This document shows, piece after piece, positions 42,501 through 49,607 of a DNA stretch of 64,000 bases. The notes beneath the pieces are model-generated. The model was not told the DNA's origin, ran no database searches, and worked only from the letters and a program-made list of their open reading frames with translations. The position numbers and the translations under genes were made by a program. Source of the DNA: Variovorax sp. OV700 (GTDB lineage Bacteria > Pseudomonadota > Gammaproteobacteria > Burkholderiales > Burkholderiaceae_C); assembly GCF_900099805.1 (NCBI RefSeq), contig NZ_FNDR01000012.1, forward strand, positions 124,001-188,000, read 5' to 3'. Numbering within the stretch: the first letter of the stretch is position 1; each line of letters begins with the position of its first letter.

Positions 42501-43961
42501 ATGATCTCTCGCGAACCCACCATCGAGCGCCTTGCCACGGCGCAACAGCTTCTTCTCACGCCGTTCGGCCTCGACGAATCGCACCTGGGCAAGGCCCTGG
42601 CCGAGATCACCGCCCACAAGGTGGACGACGCCGACCTGTACTTCCAGTACACCCGCAGCGAAGGCTGGAGCCTCGAAGAGGGCATCGTCAAGACCGGCAG
42701 CTTCAGCATCGACCAAGGCGTCGGCGTGCGTGCGGTCAGCGGCGAGAAAACCGCGTTCGCCTATTCGGACGACATCTCCGAGGCGTCGCTGCTCGATGCC
42801 GCGCGCACCGTGCGCTCCATTTCTTCCGCGGGCCGCACCGGCCGGGTGAAGACGGCCACGCGCAAGATCGCGTCGAGCCGGTCGCTCTACAGCGGCATCG
42901 ACCCCATTTCCACGCTCGACAGCACGGCCAAGGTCAAGCTGCTCGAAAAGGTCGAAAAGCTCGCCCGTTCGCGCGATCCGCGCGTGGCGCAGGTCATGGC
43001 GGGCCTCGCGAGCGAGTACGACGTGGTGCTGGTGGCGCGCGCCGACGGCACGCTGGCGGCCGACGTGCGGCCGCTGGTGCGCCTGTCGGTCACCGTGATT
43101 GCCGAGCAGAACGGCCGGCGCGAAGTCGGCTCGGGCGGCGGCGGCGGGCGTTTCGGGCTGGCCTACTTCACCGACGAGCAGATTGCCGAATACGTCGACC
43201 ATGCCGTGAAGGCCGCGCTGACCAACCTCGATGCGCGTCCGGCCCCGGCCGGCGAAATGACCGTGGTGCTCGGTTCCGGCTGGCCCGGCATCCTGCTGCA
43301 CGAGGCCATCGGCCATGGCCTGGAGGGCGACTTCAACCGCAAGGGCTCGAGCGCGTTCTCGGGCCGGATCGGCCAGCGTGTGGCGGCCAAGGGCGTGACG
43401 GTGCTCGACGACGGCACCATTGCCGACCGCCGCGGTTCGCTCAATGTCGACGACGAAGGCAACGCGAGCCAGCGCAACGTGCTCATCGAGGACGGCATTC
43501 TCAAGGGCTACATCCAGGATTCGCTCAACGCGCGCCTCATGAAGGTCAAGCCCACGGGCAACGGCCGCCGCGAGAGCTACGCCCACGTGCCGATGCCGCG
43601 CATGACCAACACCTACATGCTGGGCGGCGACAAGGACCCGAAGGAAATCGTCGCGAGCATCAAGAAGGGCCTCTACGCCACCAACTTCGGCGGCGGGCAG
43701 GTCGACATCACGAGCGGCAAGTTCGTGTTTTCCGCAAGCGAAGCCTACTGGGTCGAGAACGGAAAGATCCAGTATCCGGTGAAGGGCGCGACCATCGTGG
43801 GCAACGGCCCGGACGCGCTCACCCGCGTGACGATGATCGGCAACGACATGGCGCTCGATTCCGGCGTGGGCACCTGCGGCAAGGAAGGCCAGAGCGTGCC
43901 GGTCGGGGTGGGCCAGCCCACCTTGCGCATCGATGGTTTGACCGTAGGCGGCACGGCCTGA
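42501..43961 (+). CDS. tldD: Metalloprotease TldD
   Basis: TldD, 486 residues, is the zinc-protease subunit that works with TldE/PmbA on small peptides (such as microcin B17 or CcdA in E. coli). The metal-binding HExxxH motif is seen in LLHEAIGHGLEGD, and the family blocks SGRIGQRVAAKGVTVLDDGT, GRRESYAHVPMPRMTNTYM and NFGGGQVDITSGKFVFSASEAY are intact. Length equals E. coli TldD (481). Substrates here are unknown, and pmbA is not in the window. Confidence 0.94.
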   Translation: MISREPTIERLATAQQLLLTPFGLDESHLGKALAEITAHKVDDADLYFQYTRSEGWSLEEGIVKTGSFSIDQGVGVRAVSGEKTAFAYSDDISEASLLDAARTVRSISSAGRTGRVKTATRKIASSRSLYSGIDPISTLDSTAKVKLLEKVEKLARSRDPRVAQVMAGLASEYDVVLVARADGTLAADVRPLVRLSVTVIAEQNGRREVGSGGGGGRFGLAYFTDEQIAEYVDHAVKAALTNLDARPAPAGEMTVVLGSGWPGILLHEAIGHGLEGDFNRKGSSAFSGRIGQRVAAKGVTVLDDGTIADRRGSLNVDDEGNASQRNVLIEDGILKGYIQDSLNARLMKVKPTGNGRRESYAHVPMPRMTNTYMLGGDKDPKEIVASIKKGLYATNFGGGQVDITSGKFVFSASEAYWVENGKIQYPVKGATIVGNGPDALTRVTMIGNDMALDSGVGTCGKEGQSVPVGVGQPTLRIDGLTVGGTA

Positions 43962-44009
43962 GAGCTTGCTAAGCTCCGCTCCTCAAATTTTTACAAAGAG
44001 GAGCATTCG

Positions 44010-44546
44010 ATGAGGATCAGGATCAATTCGTCTGCGGCCCTGTGGGCTGCGACCGTTGCGGCGGCATTGCTGGCAACCGTCGGCTGCGCATCGCGCGGCG
44101 GTTCGGGCGCCAGCCAACCCTCGGCCGCGCCCGCTGCCACGCCTGCGGCGCCGGCCCGCGCAGGGGCCAAGACCGGCTTGGATGCCCAGGGCAACGTAGT
44201 CGATTCTTCCAAGGTCGAAGCGGGTAGCGGCCGGACCGTCAAGGGCCTGAACGGCTACGAAGGCGAGATCACCGGCAACCCGACGCGCAACAGCAGGTTC
44301 AATCGCCTGCAGATCGGCATGAGCGCCAGGCAGGTCACCGACATTGCCGGCCAGCCGACCGACCAGGGCGCCTATGTGACGGGCAAGGCCTTCATCCCGT
44401 TCTATTTCGGCGGCGATCGCCACCGCTACGAGATGACCTACAAGGGCCAGGGCCGGCTGGTTTTCGCGGGTGGCGGCATGGGTGACTACTCGGGCGGCAA
44501 CCTGATCTGGATCATCCACAACCCCAACGAATCCGGTTACCGCTGA
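44010..44546 (+). CDS. Small lipoprotein with BamE/SmpA-like region
   Basis: The 178-residue product has a lipoprotein signal peptide: basic start MRIRINSS, hydrophobic stretch and lipobox LATVGC with Cys29 as likely lipidation site. An Ala/Pro linker (about 36-55) follows. The C-terminal region has FNRLQIGMSARQVTDIAGQPTDQG, which resembles the LxxGMTxxQVxxLLGxP pattern of BamE/SmpA-fold proteins, then aromatic-rich sequence. It is therefore probably periplasmic and outer-membrane anchored. GAGGAG 8 bp before ATG 44010 is a good ribosome binding site. It is not BamE itself by length or sequence; function unknown. Confidence 0.72.
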   Translation: MRIRINSSAALWAATVAAALLATVGCASRGGSGASQPSAAPAATPAAPARAGAKTGLDAQGNVVDSSKVEAGSGRTVKGLNGYEGEITGNPTRNSRFNRLQIGMSARQVTDIAGQPTDQGAYVTGKAFIPFYFGGDRHRYEMTYKGQGRLVFAGGGMGDYSGGNLIWIIHNPNESGYR

Positions 44547-44554
44547 CCTTCGGC

Positions 44555-44583
44555 AGCCGGGCCTTTGCCCGGCTTTCTGTTTT
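44555..44583 (+). terminator. Rho-independent terminator after the lipoprotein gene
   Basis: AGCCGGGC (44555-44562) pairs perfectly with GCCCGGCT (44567-44574) around CTTT and is followed by TTCTGTTTT. The hairpin begins 8 bp after the lipoprotein stop, so transcripts of that gene end before the aroG leader. Confidence 0.85.
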
Positions 44584-44586
44584 CCG

Positions 44587-44595
44587 TGCTACATT
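44587..44595 (+). promoter_or_regulatory. Candidate extended -10 promoter of the aroG leader
   Basis: TGC-TACATT is an extended -10 (TGn plus hexamer 44590-44595). A weak TTGCCC lies 19 bp upstream, inside the terminator stem. The leader peptide ATG follows 8 bp after the hexamer without a ribosome binding site, so the leader mRNA would start at or next to its first codon. Confidence 0.4.
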
Positions 44596-44603
44596 TCGCC
44601 CAC

Positions 44604-44678
44604 ATGTCCGCCCTCCGCGCTTATTTCTTTGCCTACTTTTGGTTCCCGGTTTCCGGCGGACGAGAGGCGAGCGCGTAA
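44604..44678 (+). CDS. Aromatic-rich leader peptide of aroG
   Basis: A 24-codon open frame, too short for ordinary gene calling, lies between the lipoprotein terminator and aroG. Codons 7-14 read YFFAYFWF: four Phe, two Tyr and one Trp in eight codons. That is far above chance and is the signature of a translation-sensing leader peptide for an aromatic pathway gene. It starts with ATG, ends with TAA, and has no Shine-Dalgarno sequence, which fits the leaderless start suggested by the promoter. The rest of the peptide (MSALRA before, PVSGGREASA after) has no special feature. It lies wholly upstream of an intrinsic terminator, so the peptide is a sensor, not a product. Confidence 0.8.
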   Translation: MSALRAYFFAYFWFPVSGGREASA

Positions 44679-44733
44679 AGCAAACGAACACCCTCCCAAA
44701 ACCGCCGGCGCCTCGAGCCCCGGCGGTTTTTTT
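44605..44733 (+). promoter_or_regulatory. Transcription attenuator controlling aroG
   Basis: Four RNA segments can pair in exclusive ways. Segment 1 (44605-44612) pairs with segment 2 (44655-44662; seven Watson-Crick pairs plus a G-U). Segment 2 also holds CCGGCGG (44653-44659), which pairs perfectly with CCGCCGG of segment 3 (44702-44708) as antiterminator. Segment 3 otherwise pairs with CCGGCGG of segment 4 (44720-44726), extended by AAAA-TTTT and followed by TTTTTTT: the terminator. A ribosome stalled on early aromatic codons (44622-44639) would mask segment 1 and free segment 2, allowing read-through into aroG; a ribosome reaching the TAA at 44676 would mask segment 2 and favour termination. 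The model is inferred from pairing rules. Confidence 0.78.
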
Positions 44734-44766
44734 ATGCCCTGACGATCTTCACACAAGGAAAACACC

Positions 44767-45885
44767 ATGAGCACGAACACTGCCCCGACCAGCGACAGCT
44801 GGTATGCGAGCGTCGAAAAAACCAGCAAGACCGACGACGAACGCATCAAGGACATCAACGTGTTGCCCCCTCCTGAACATCTGATCCGCTTCTTCCCGAT
44901 TCGCGGCACGCCGGTCGAAACGCTGATCGAAGGCACCCGCCGCAACATCCACAACATCATGGCCGGCAAGGACGACCGACTGCTGGTGATCATGGGGCCC
45001 TGCTCGATCCACGACCCGGCCGCGGCGCTCGAATACGCCCGCCGCCTGAAGGTCGAGCGCGAAAAATACGCCGGCACGCTCGAGATCGTGATGCGCGTGT
45101 ACTTCGAGAAGCCGCGCACCACGGTCGGCTGGAAGGGTTTGATCAACGACCCGTACCTCGATGAGAGCTTCCGCATCGACGAAGGCCTGCGCATTGCCCG
45201 CCAGCTCCTGATCGATATCAACCGCCTGGGCCTGCCGGCGGGCAGCGAGTTTCTCGACGTGATCTCGCCGCAGTACATCGGCGACCTGATCGCCTGGGGC
45301 GCCATCGGCGCGCGCACCACCGAAAGCCAGGTGCACCGCGAACTGGCCTCGGGCCTCTCAGCCCCGATCGGCTTCAAGAACGGAACCGACGGCAACATCC
45401 GCATCGCGACCGACGCCATCCAGGCGGCGGCGCGCGGGCATCACTTCCTGTCGGTGCACAAGAACGGACAAGTCGCGATCGTGCAGACCAACGGCAACCG
45501 CGACTGCCACGTGATCCTGCGCGGCGGCAAGGCGCCGAACTACGACGCCGCGAGTGTCGAAGCTGCCTGCAAGGATCTCGAGGCCGCCAAGCTGCCGCCC
45601 ACGCTGATGGTCGATTGCAGCCATGCCAACAGCTCCAAGCAGCACCAGAAGCAGATCGACGTGGCCAAGGACATCGCCAACCAGATCGCCGGGGGTTCGA
45701 ACCGCGTCTTCGGCGTGATGGTCGAAAGCCATCTGCAGGCCGGCGCCCAGAAGTTCTCGCCGGGCAAAGACCAGCTCTCGGGCCTCGAATACGGCAAGAG
45801 CATTACCGATGCATGCATCGGCTGGGATGATTCGGTGCAGGTGCTCGACACCCTGTCGCAGGCCATCAAGCAGCGCAGGGGTTAA
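44767..45885 (+). CDS. aroG: 3-deoxy-7-phosphoheptulonate (DAHP) synthase, class I
   Basis: The 372-residue enzyme joins phosphoenolpyruvate and erythrose 4-phosphate, the first step to Phe, Tyr and Trp. AroFGH-type motifs are intact: VIMGPCSIHDP, RVYFEKPRTTVGWKGL, GAIGARTTESQVHRELASGLS, GFKNGTDG, ILRGGK, DCSHANSSK and SITDACIGW, including the metal-binding Cys, His, Glu and Asp positions. It is somewhat longer than E. coli AroG (350), mostly by an extra N-terminal stretch of about 20 residues (STNTAPTSDSWYASVEK). Which amino acid inhibits it cannot be read with certainty. AAGGAA precedes ATG 44767. Expression is probably governed by the attenuator just upstream. Confidence 0.95.
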   Translation: MSTNTAPTSDSWYASVEKTSKTDDERIKDINVLPPPEHLIRFFPIRGTPVETLIEGTRRNIHNIMAGKDDRLLVIMGPCSIHDPAAALEYARRLKVEREKYAGTLEIVMRVYFEKPRTTVGWKGLINDPYLDESFRIDEGLRIARQLLIDINRLGLPAGSEFLDVISPQYIGDLIAWGAIGARTTESQVHRELASGLSAPIGFKNGTDGNIRIATDAIQAAARGHHFLSVHKNGQVAIVQTNGNRDCHVILRGGKAPNYDAASVEAACKDLEAAKLPPTLMVDCSHANSSKQHQKQIDVAKDIANQIAGGSNRVFGVMVESHLQAGAQKFSPGKDQLSGLEYGKSITDACIGWDDSVQVLDTLSQAIKQRRG

Positions 45886-45891
45886 ACGGGG

Positions 45892-46401
45892 TCAAAGCAT
45901 CCCGGCCAGCTCGGGCCAGTGGTGCCGCATGGCGGTGGCTTCATCGCTGTCGAGCGGCACCAGCGAAAAGTCGGCAAAGTCGAAGCCCGGCCCGACCATG
46001 CAGGCAACCAGCGTGTAGTCGCCGCTGGTGTGGCCCTGGATCGGGCGGGCAGCCTGCCACTGGCCGGCCGGCACCACGTGCTGCGGCCGCGTGCCGTGCG
46101 CATCGACCGGGCCTAGCCGCACGTGGGCCGGCGCGGTGCGCAGCGCGGCATCGCAGGTCCACAACGCCAGCGGCACGCCTTCCAGGTGCACCCAGACTTC
46201 GTCGGACAGCACCCGGTGCCAGCGCGAATGCTGGCCGGCCTCGAGCAGGAAGTAGATGCTGGTGAGCGCGCTGCGCGGTGCGCGGCCGTCGGTGGGAACC
46301 ACGCTTGCCGCGGAACGGAACACCTCGCTGTACCAGCCACCTTCGGGGTGGGGCTGCAGCTTCAGGCTCTCGATCAATTCCCGCGCGCGCATGGCCGTCA
46401 T
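45892..46401 (-). CDS. Cupin protein, DUF985 family
   Basis: The 169-residue product is a single-domain cupin. PHPEGGWYSEVFRS and LTSIYFLLEAGQHSRWHRVLSDEVWVHLEG hold the usual cupin pattern (H..W H...DE.W..); PQHVVPAGQWQAARP and TSGDYTLVACMVGPGFDFADF form the second barrel motif. This matches the YML079-like DUF985 family, whose enzyme function is unresolved (sugar epimerase-like fold). Its ATG overlaps the mpl stop by 4 bp, so it follows mpl in one operon. MRARELI (46392) is an alternative start. It faces aroG tail to tail, only 6 bp apart. Confidence 0.83.
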   Translation of the reverse strand: MTAMRARELIESLKLQPHPEGGWYSEVFRSAASVVPTDGRAPRSALTSIYFLLEAGQHSRWHRVLSDEVWVHLEGVPLALWTCDAALRTAPAHVRLGPVDAHGTRPQHVVPAGQWQAARPIQGHTSGDYTLVACMVGPGFDFADFSLVPLDSDEATAMRHHWPELAGML

Positions 46402-47801
46402 GATGCCGGGGCGCTGCGAAGTGCCGCAAGCAGTTTGTCGTGCACGCCGCCGAAGCCGCCGTTGCTCATACAGACGATGTGGTCGCCGGGCCGGGCCGCG
46501 GCGACGATCTGCGCGATCAGCGGCTCGATGGCGCCGGCCACCTGAGCGCGGTCACCCATCGGCGCCAGGGCCGCGGCGGCATCCCAGTCGAGCCCGGCCG
46601 TGTGGCAGAACGACCGGTCGGCCGACTCCAGGCTCCACGGCAACTGCGCGGCCATGACGCCCAGCTTCATCGTGTTGCTGCGCGGTTCGAAGGCGGCAAG
46701 GATGCGCTCGCCCCGCTTTCCGGCGGCATCGAGCTTCTTGCGCAGGCCGTCCAGCGTGGTGCGGATGGCGGTCGGGTGATGGGCGAAATCGTCATACACG
46801 GTGATCGCGCCGCCGCTGCGTTCGACGGTGCCGCGCAATTCCATCCGGCGGCGGACGTTCCTGAACGTGCCGAGCGCCCGGGCCGCATCGGCCGGCGCTA
46901 CGCCCACATGCTCGGCGGCCGCGATGGCGGCCAGCGCGTTCATCTGGTTGTGGAGGCCCGAGAGTTCCCACTCGACCCGGCCCACAGCTTCGCCATTGCG
47001 CAGCACGTCGAAGACGTCGTGCGACCCGGAAGCCTGCCATTCGCCGCCCGCGCCGAAGCGCGCGAGCTCGCTCCAGCAGCCCTGGGCCAGTACGCGCTGC
47101 AGGCTCTCTTCAGTGGCGTTGACGACCAGGCGACCAGTGCCCGGCACCGTCCGCACCAGATGGTGAAACTGGCGTTCGATAGCGGCAAGGTCGTCGAAGA
47201 TGTCGGCGTGGTCGAACTCGAGGTTGTTGAGGATCGCGGTGCGCGGGCGGTAGTGGACGAACTTGCTGCGCTTGTCGAAGAAAGCGGTGTCGTATTCGTC
47301 CGCCTCGATGACGAAGGCCTGCCCGCCGCCGGACCGTGCCGAGACGCCGAAGTCGAGCGGAACCCCGCCCACAAGAAAGCCCGGCGCCTTGCCGCCCTGT
47401 TCGAGCACCCATGCCAGCATCGAGGTGGTGGTCGTCTTGCCGTGGGTTCCGGCCACCGCCATGACGTGGCGGCCCAGCAGCACGTGCTCGGCCAGCCACT
47501 GCGGACCGCTGGTGTATGGCTTGCCGGCATCGAGGATCGCTTCCATCAGCGGAAACTTCGGGGTGCCGTCGGGAAGCCGGGCCCTCGACACCACGTTGCC
47601 AACCACGAACATGTCAGGCGAAAGTGCGAGCTGGTCGGCTGCGAAGCCTTCGATCAGCTCGATGCCGAGCGAGCGAAGCTGGTCGCTCATGGGCGGGTAC
47701 ACGCCGGCGTCGCAGCCGGTGACCCGGTGGCCTGCTTCGCGCGCCAAGGCGGCCAATCCGCCCATGAACGTGCCGCAGATGCCAAGAATATGAATGTGCA
47801 T
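46398..47801 (-). CDS. mpl: UDP-MurNAc:tripeptide ligase Mpl (murein recycling)
   Basis: Mpl, 467 residues, attaches the recovered L-Ala-D-Glu-meso-Dap tripeptide directly to UDP-MurNAc. The start HIHILGICGTFMGGLAALA differs from MurC (HFVGIGGSGMSG) and is typical of Mpl. The ATPase loop is AGTHGKTTTTSM; EADEYDTAFFDKRSKFVHYRP and LEFDHADIF are Mpl hallmarks; the C-terminal domain has YDDFAHHPTAI and FEPRSNTMKLG. ampD (59689-60309), which releases the peptide from anhydro-muropeptides, is in the same window. The TAGAAT hexamer lies 6 bp upstream. Confidence 0.95.
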   Translation of the reverse strand: MHIHILGICGTFMGGLAALAREAGHRVTGCDAGVYPPMSDQLRSLGIELIEGFAADQLALSPDMFVVGNVVSRARLPDGTPKFPLMEAILDAGKPYTSGPQWLAEHVLLGRHVMAVAGTHGKTTTTSMLAWVLEQGGKAPGFLVGGVPLDFGVSARSGGGQAFVIEADEYDTAFFDKRSKFVHYRPRTAILNNLEFDHADIFDDLAAIERQFHHLVRTVPGTGRLVVNATEESLQRVLAQGCWSELARFGAGGEWQASGSHDVFDVLRNGEAVGRVEWELSGLHNQMNALAAIAAAEHVGVAPADAARALGTFRNVRRRMELRGTVERSGGAITVYDDFAHHPTAIRTTLDGLRKKLDAAGKRGERILAAFEPRSNTMKLGVMAAQLPWSLESADRSFCHTAGLDWDAAAALAPMGDRAQVAGAIEPLIAQIVAAARPGDHIVCMSNGGFGGVHDKLLAALRSAPAS

Positions 47802-47807
47802 CCGGCG

Positions 47808-47813
47808 ATTCTA
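47808..47813 (-). promoter_or_regulatory. -10-like TAGAAT 6 bp before mpl
   Basis: On the minus strand TAGAAT is followed by CGCCGG and then the mpl ATG at 47801. No ribosome binding site fits in 6 bp. It suggests a leaderless mpl-cupin transcript. Confidence 0.45.
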
Positions 47814-47890
47814 GGGAGGCGCCTGCGCGGCCCCTCGGCCTGAGGCCTGCCCTTTGTACCAATGGTCGTGTGAACCACGCCATCTGCGGG

Positions 47891-47896
47891 CAAAAT
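47891..47896 (+). promoter_or_regulatory. -10-like CAAAAT 6 bp before the gene of unknown function
   Basis: CAAAAT is followed by GTGTCG and ATG 47903. This favours ATG 47903 over GTG 47870, which would lie upstream of the promoter element. It is divergent from the mpl promoter, about 78 bp away. Confidence 0.4.
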
Positions 47897-47902
47897 GTGT
47901 CG

Positions 47903-48499
47903 ATGGACACGTCCAAGCGTGAGATTGCCGCTGCAGCAGCCCGCCTCGTGGTTGAAGAGGGGCTGGAGTACGGCCCGGCCAAGCGCAGGGCGCTGCGCGA
48001 CCTGGGTCTGTCGTCGCGCACCTCTCTGCCCAACAACGACGAAGTCGAGGCCGAAGTCCGCGATTACATCGCTCTCTATTGCGCCGACACCCAGCCCCAG
48101 GAACTCCATGCCTTGCGGCTGCTCGCGCTCGAGTGGATGGAGCGCATGGCTGCGTTCCGACCGCACGTCGGAGGCGCCGTCTGGCACGGCACCGCCACCC
48201 GGTTGTCAGACATTTATATTCAATTGTTCTGCGATGATTCCAAGTCCGCCGAAATTGCACTGATCGACCATCACGTGGACTACGAGCCGCGGATGGTCAC
48301 CGGTTTCCATGGCGAGCAGGTGGAAGCGCTCAGCGTGCACGCCGCGAGCCGCGCGCTGGGTGAAGAGATCGGGGTGCACCTTCTCGTGTACGACCTCGAC
48401 GACTTGCGCGGAGCGCTCCGGCCCGACGCCCAGGGCCGCGTGCCGCGTGGCGACCTGGCCGCGCTGCGCCGGCTGATTGAAAAAGAAAAGGACAAGTGA
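47903..48499 (+). CDS. Conserved-looking protein of unknown function, 198 residues
   Basis: The N-terminal part (about 1-60; SKREIAAAAARLVVEEGLEYGPAKRRALRDLG) is helical and polar. The second half has alternating strands and helices: GAVWHGTATRLSDIYIQLFCDD, EIALIDHHVDYEP, VEALSVHAASRALGEEIGVHLLVYDLDDL. The GT/S...D pattern with two acidic strands reminds me of the nucleotidyltransferase fold, but the defining GG/GS-DxD motif is not clear, so no function is given. It lies between mpl and a thioredoxin-like gene, and its stop abuts the next ATG (TGA-ATG), so it is co-translated with tlpA. Proper codon use throughout supports a real gene. Confidence 0.7.
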   Translation: MDTSKREIAAAAARLVVEEGLEYGPAKRRALRDLGLSSRTSLPNNDEVEAEVRDYIALYCADTQPQELHALRLLALEWMERMAAFRPHVGGAVWHGTATRLSDIYIQLFCDDSKSAEIALIDHHVDYEPRMVTGFHGEQVEALSVHAASRALGEEIGVHLLVYDLDDLRGALRPDAQGRVPRGDLAALRRLIEKEKDK

Positions 48500-49045
48500 A
48501 TGAGTTCTTCGCCCACACGGCGCCGCCTTCTTTATGGCGGCGTGGCAGTCGCGGCCGCTGCGGCGGGCCTGGGCGGCGCGTGGTGGCGTGAGCGCGGCAG
48601 CGGCGTGAAGGGCGAAGCCCTCGATGCCGCTTTCTGGACCCAGCGTTTCGAGCGTCCGGAGGGCGGCGAATTGGTATTTGCCGATTTGCGCGGCAAGCCG
48701 CTGCTGCTGAATTTCTGGGCCACGTGGTGTCCTCCCTGCGTGGAGGAAATGCCGATGATCGACCGCTTCTTTCGCGAACATGGCGGCAACGGCTGGCAAG
48801 TGGTCGGATTGGCGATCGATCAGCCCAGTGCCGTCCGCAAATTCCTCCAGAAAACGCCGGTCAGTTACCCCACCGGACTGGCCGGCTTGCAAGGAACAGA
48901 GCTGGTGAAAAGCCTGGGAAACACTGCAGGCGGGCTCCCCTTCACGCTGGTTTTGAACGGCAGCGGGACCGTGGCGGCACGTAAAATGGGTAAGCTGGAG
49001 CCCGCCGATCTGGACACTTGGCGGCGTGAACTGGTTCACGGTTAG
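48500..49045 (+). CDS. TlpA/ResA-family thioredoxin-like protein
   Basis: The 181-residue extracytoplasmic thiol-disulfide protein has an N-terminal signal or anchor with TRRRLLYGGVAVAAAAAG, whose twin arginines could make it a Tat substrate. The thioredoxin fold follows (about 45-180), with active site NFWATWCPPCVEEMP and cis-Pro loop GGLPFTLVL. Family members reduce apocytochrome c or other envelope disulfides. The start ATG directly follows the stop of the upstream gene. Partner proteins are unknown. Confidence 0.88.
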   Translation: MSSSPTRRRLLYGGVAVAAAAAGLGGAWWRERGSGVKGEALDAAFWTQRFERPEGGELVFADLRGKPLLLNFWATWCPPCVEEMPMIDRFFREHGGNGWQVVGLAIDQPSAVRKFLQKTPVSYPTGLAGLQGTELVKSLGNTAGGLPFTLVLNGSGTVAARKMGKLEPADLDTWRRELVHG

Positions 49046-49100
49046 AATCAGATACACCTCGGCATTCGCCGCCAATCGCTAAAGATCAACGATTTTTAGC
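49043..49100 (+). promoter_or_regulatory. accB leader: -10-like element and 9-bp hairpin
   Basis: TAGAAT at 49043-49048 overlaps the end of the thioredoxin gene and has TTGGCG 19 bp upstream, a weak promoter. Downstream, GCTAAAGAT (49078-49086) pairs with ATTTTTAGC (49092-49100), nine pairs including one G-U, around CAACG. The hairpin lies about 43 bp before accB. It may stabilise or regulate the accBC message, or end the upstream transcript; no T-run follows the 3' arm. Confidence 0.4.
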
Positions 49101-49143
49101 CCAGTTACATCCTAATGACCGGCAAAGTCGGCACTGGAGCCTC

Positions 49144-49605
49144 ATGGATCTGCGCAAACTCAAGACACTGATCGATTTGGTGTCGGAATCCAATATTTCC
49201 GAACTGGAAATCACCGAAACCGAAGGCAAGGTTCGCATCGTCAAGGGCGGCGGCGCTGCCCCCGTGCAATATGTGCAGACCGTGGCCGCACCTGCTGTAG
49301 CGGCGCCCGTTGCCGGTGCCCCGGCAGCTCCCGCAATTGCCAGTGCGCCGGCACCCGAGGCTGCGCCCACCGGGCACGCCGTCAAGTCGCCGATGGTGGG
49401 TACTTTCTACCGCTCGTCCAGCCCGGGCGCGGCGGCTTTTGTCGAGATTGGCAGCAAGGTCAACGAGGGCGACACCATCTGCATCATCGAAGCGATGAAG
49501 ATCCTCAACGAAATCGAAGCTGACAAGTCCGGCACGATCACCCAGATCCTCGGCGAAAACGGCCAGGCGGTCGAATACGGCCAGCCGCTGTTCATCATCG
49601 AGTGA
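49144..49605 (+). CDS. accB: Biotin carboxyl carrier protein of acetyl-CoA carboxylase AccB
   Basis: AccB, 153 residues, carries the biotin that shuttles carboxyl groups in the first step of fatty acid synthesis. A conserved N-terminal segment (1-38, MDLRKLKTLIDLVSESNISELEITE) is joined by an Ala/Pro linker (about 45-78) to the biotinyl domain. Biotin attaches to Lys in IEAMKILNE. GHAVKSPMVGTFYRSSSPGA (with the thumb) is typical. accC follows after 2 bp. Confidence 0.96.
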   Translation: MDLRKLKTLIDLVSESNISELEITETEGKVRIVKGGGAAPVQYVQTVAAPAVAAPVAGAPAAPAIASAPAPEAAPTGHAVKSPMVGTFYRSSSPGAAAFVEIGSKVNEGDTICIIEAMKILNEIEADKSGTITQILGENGQAVEYGQPLFIIE

Positions 49606-49607
49606 CC

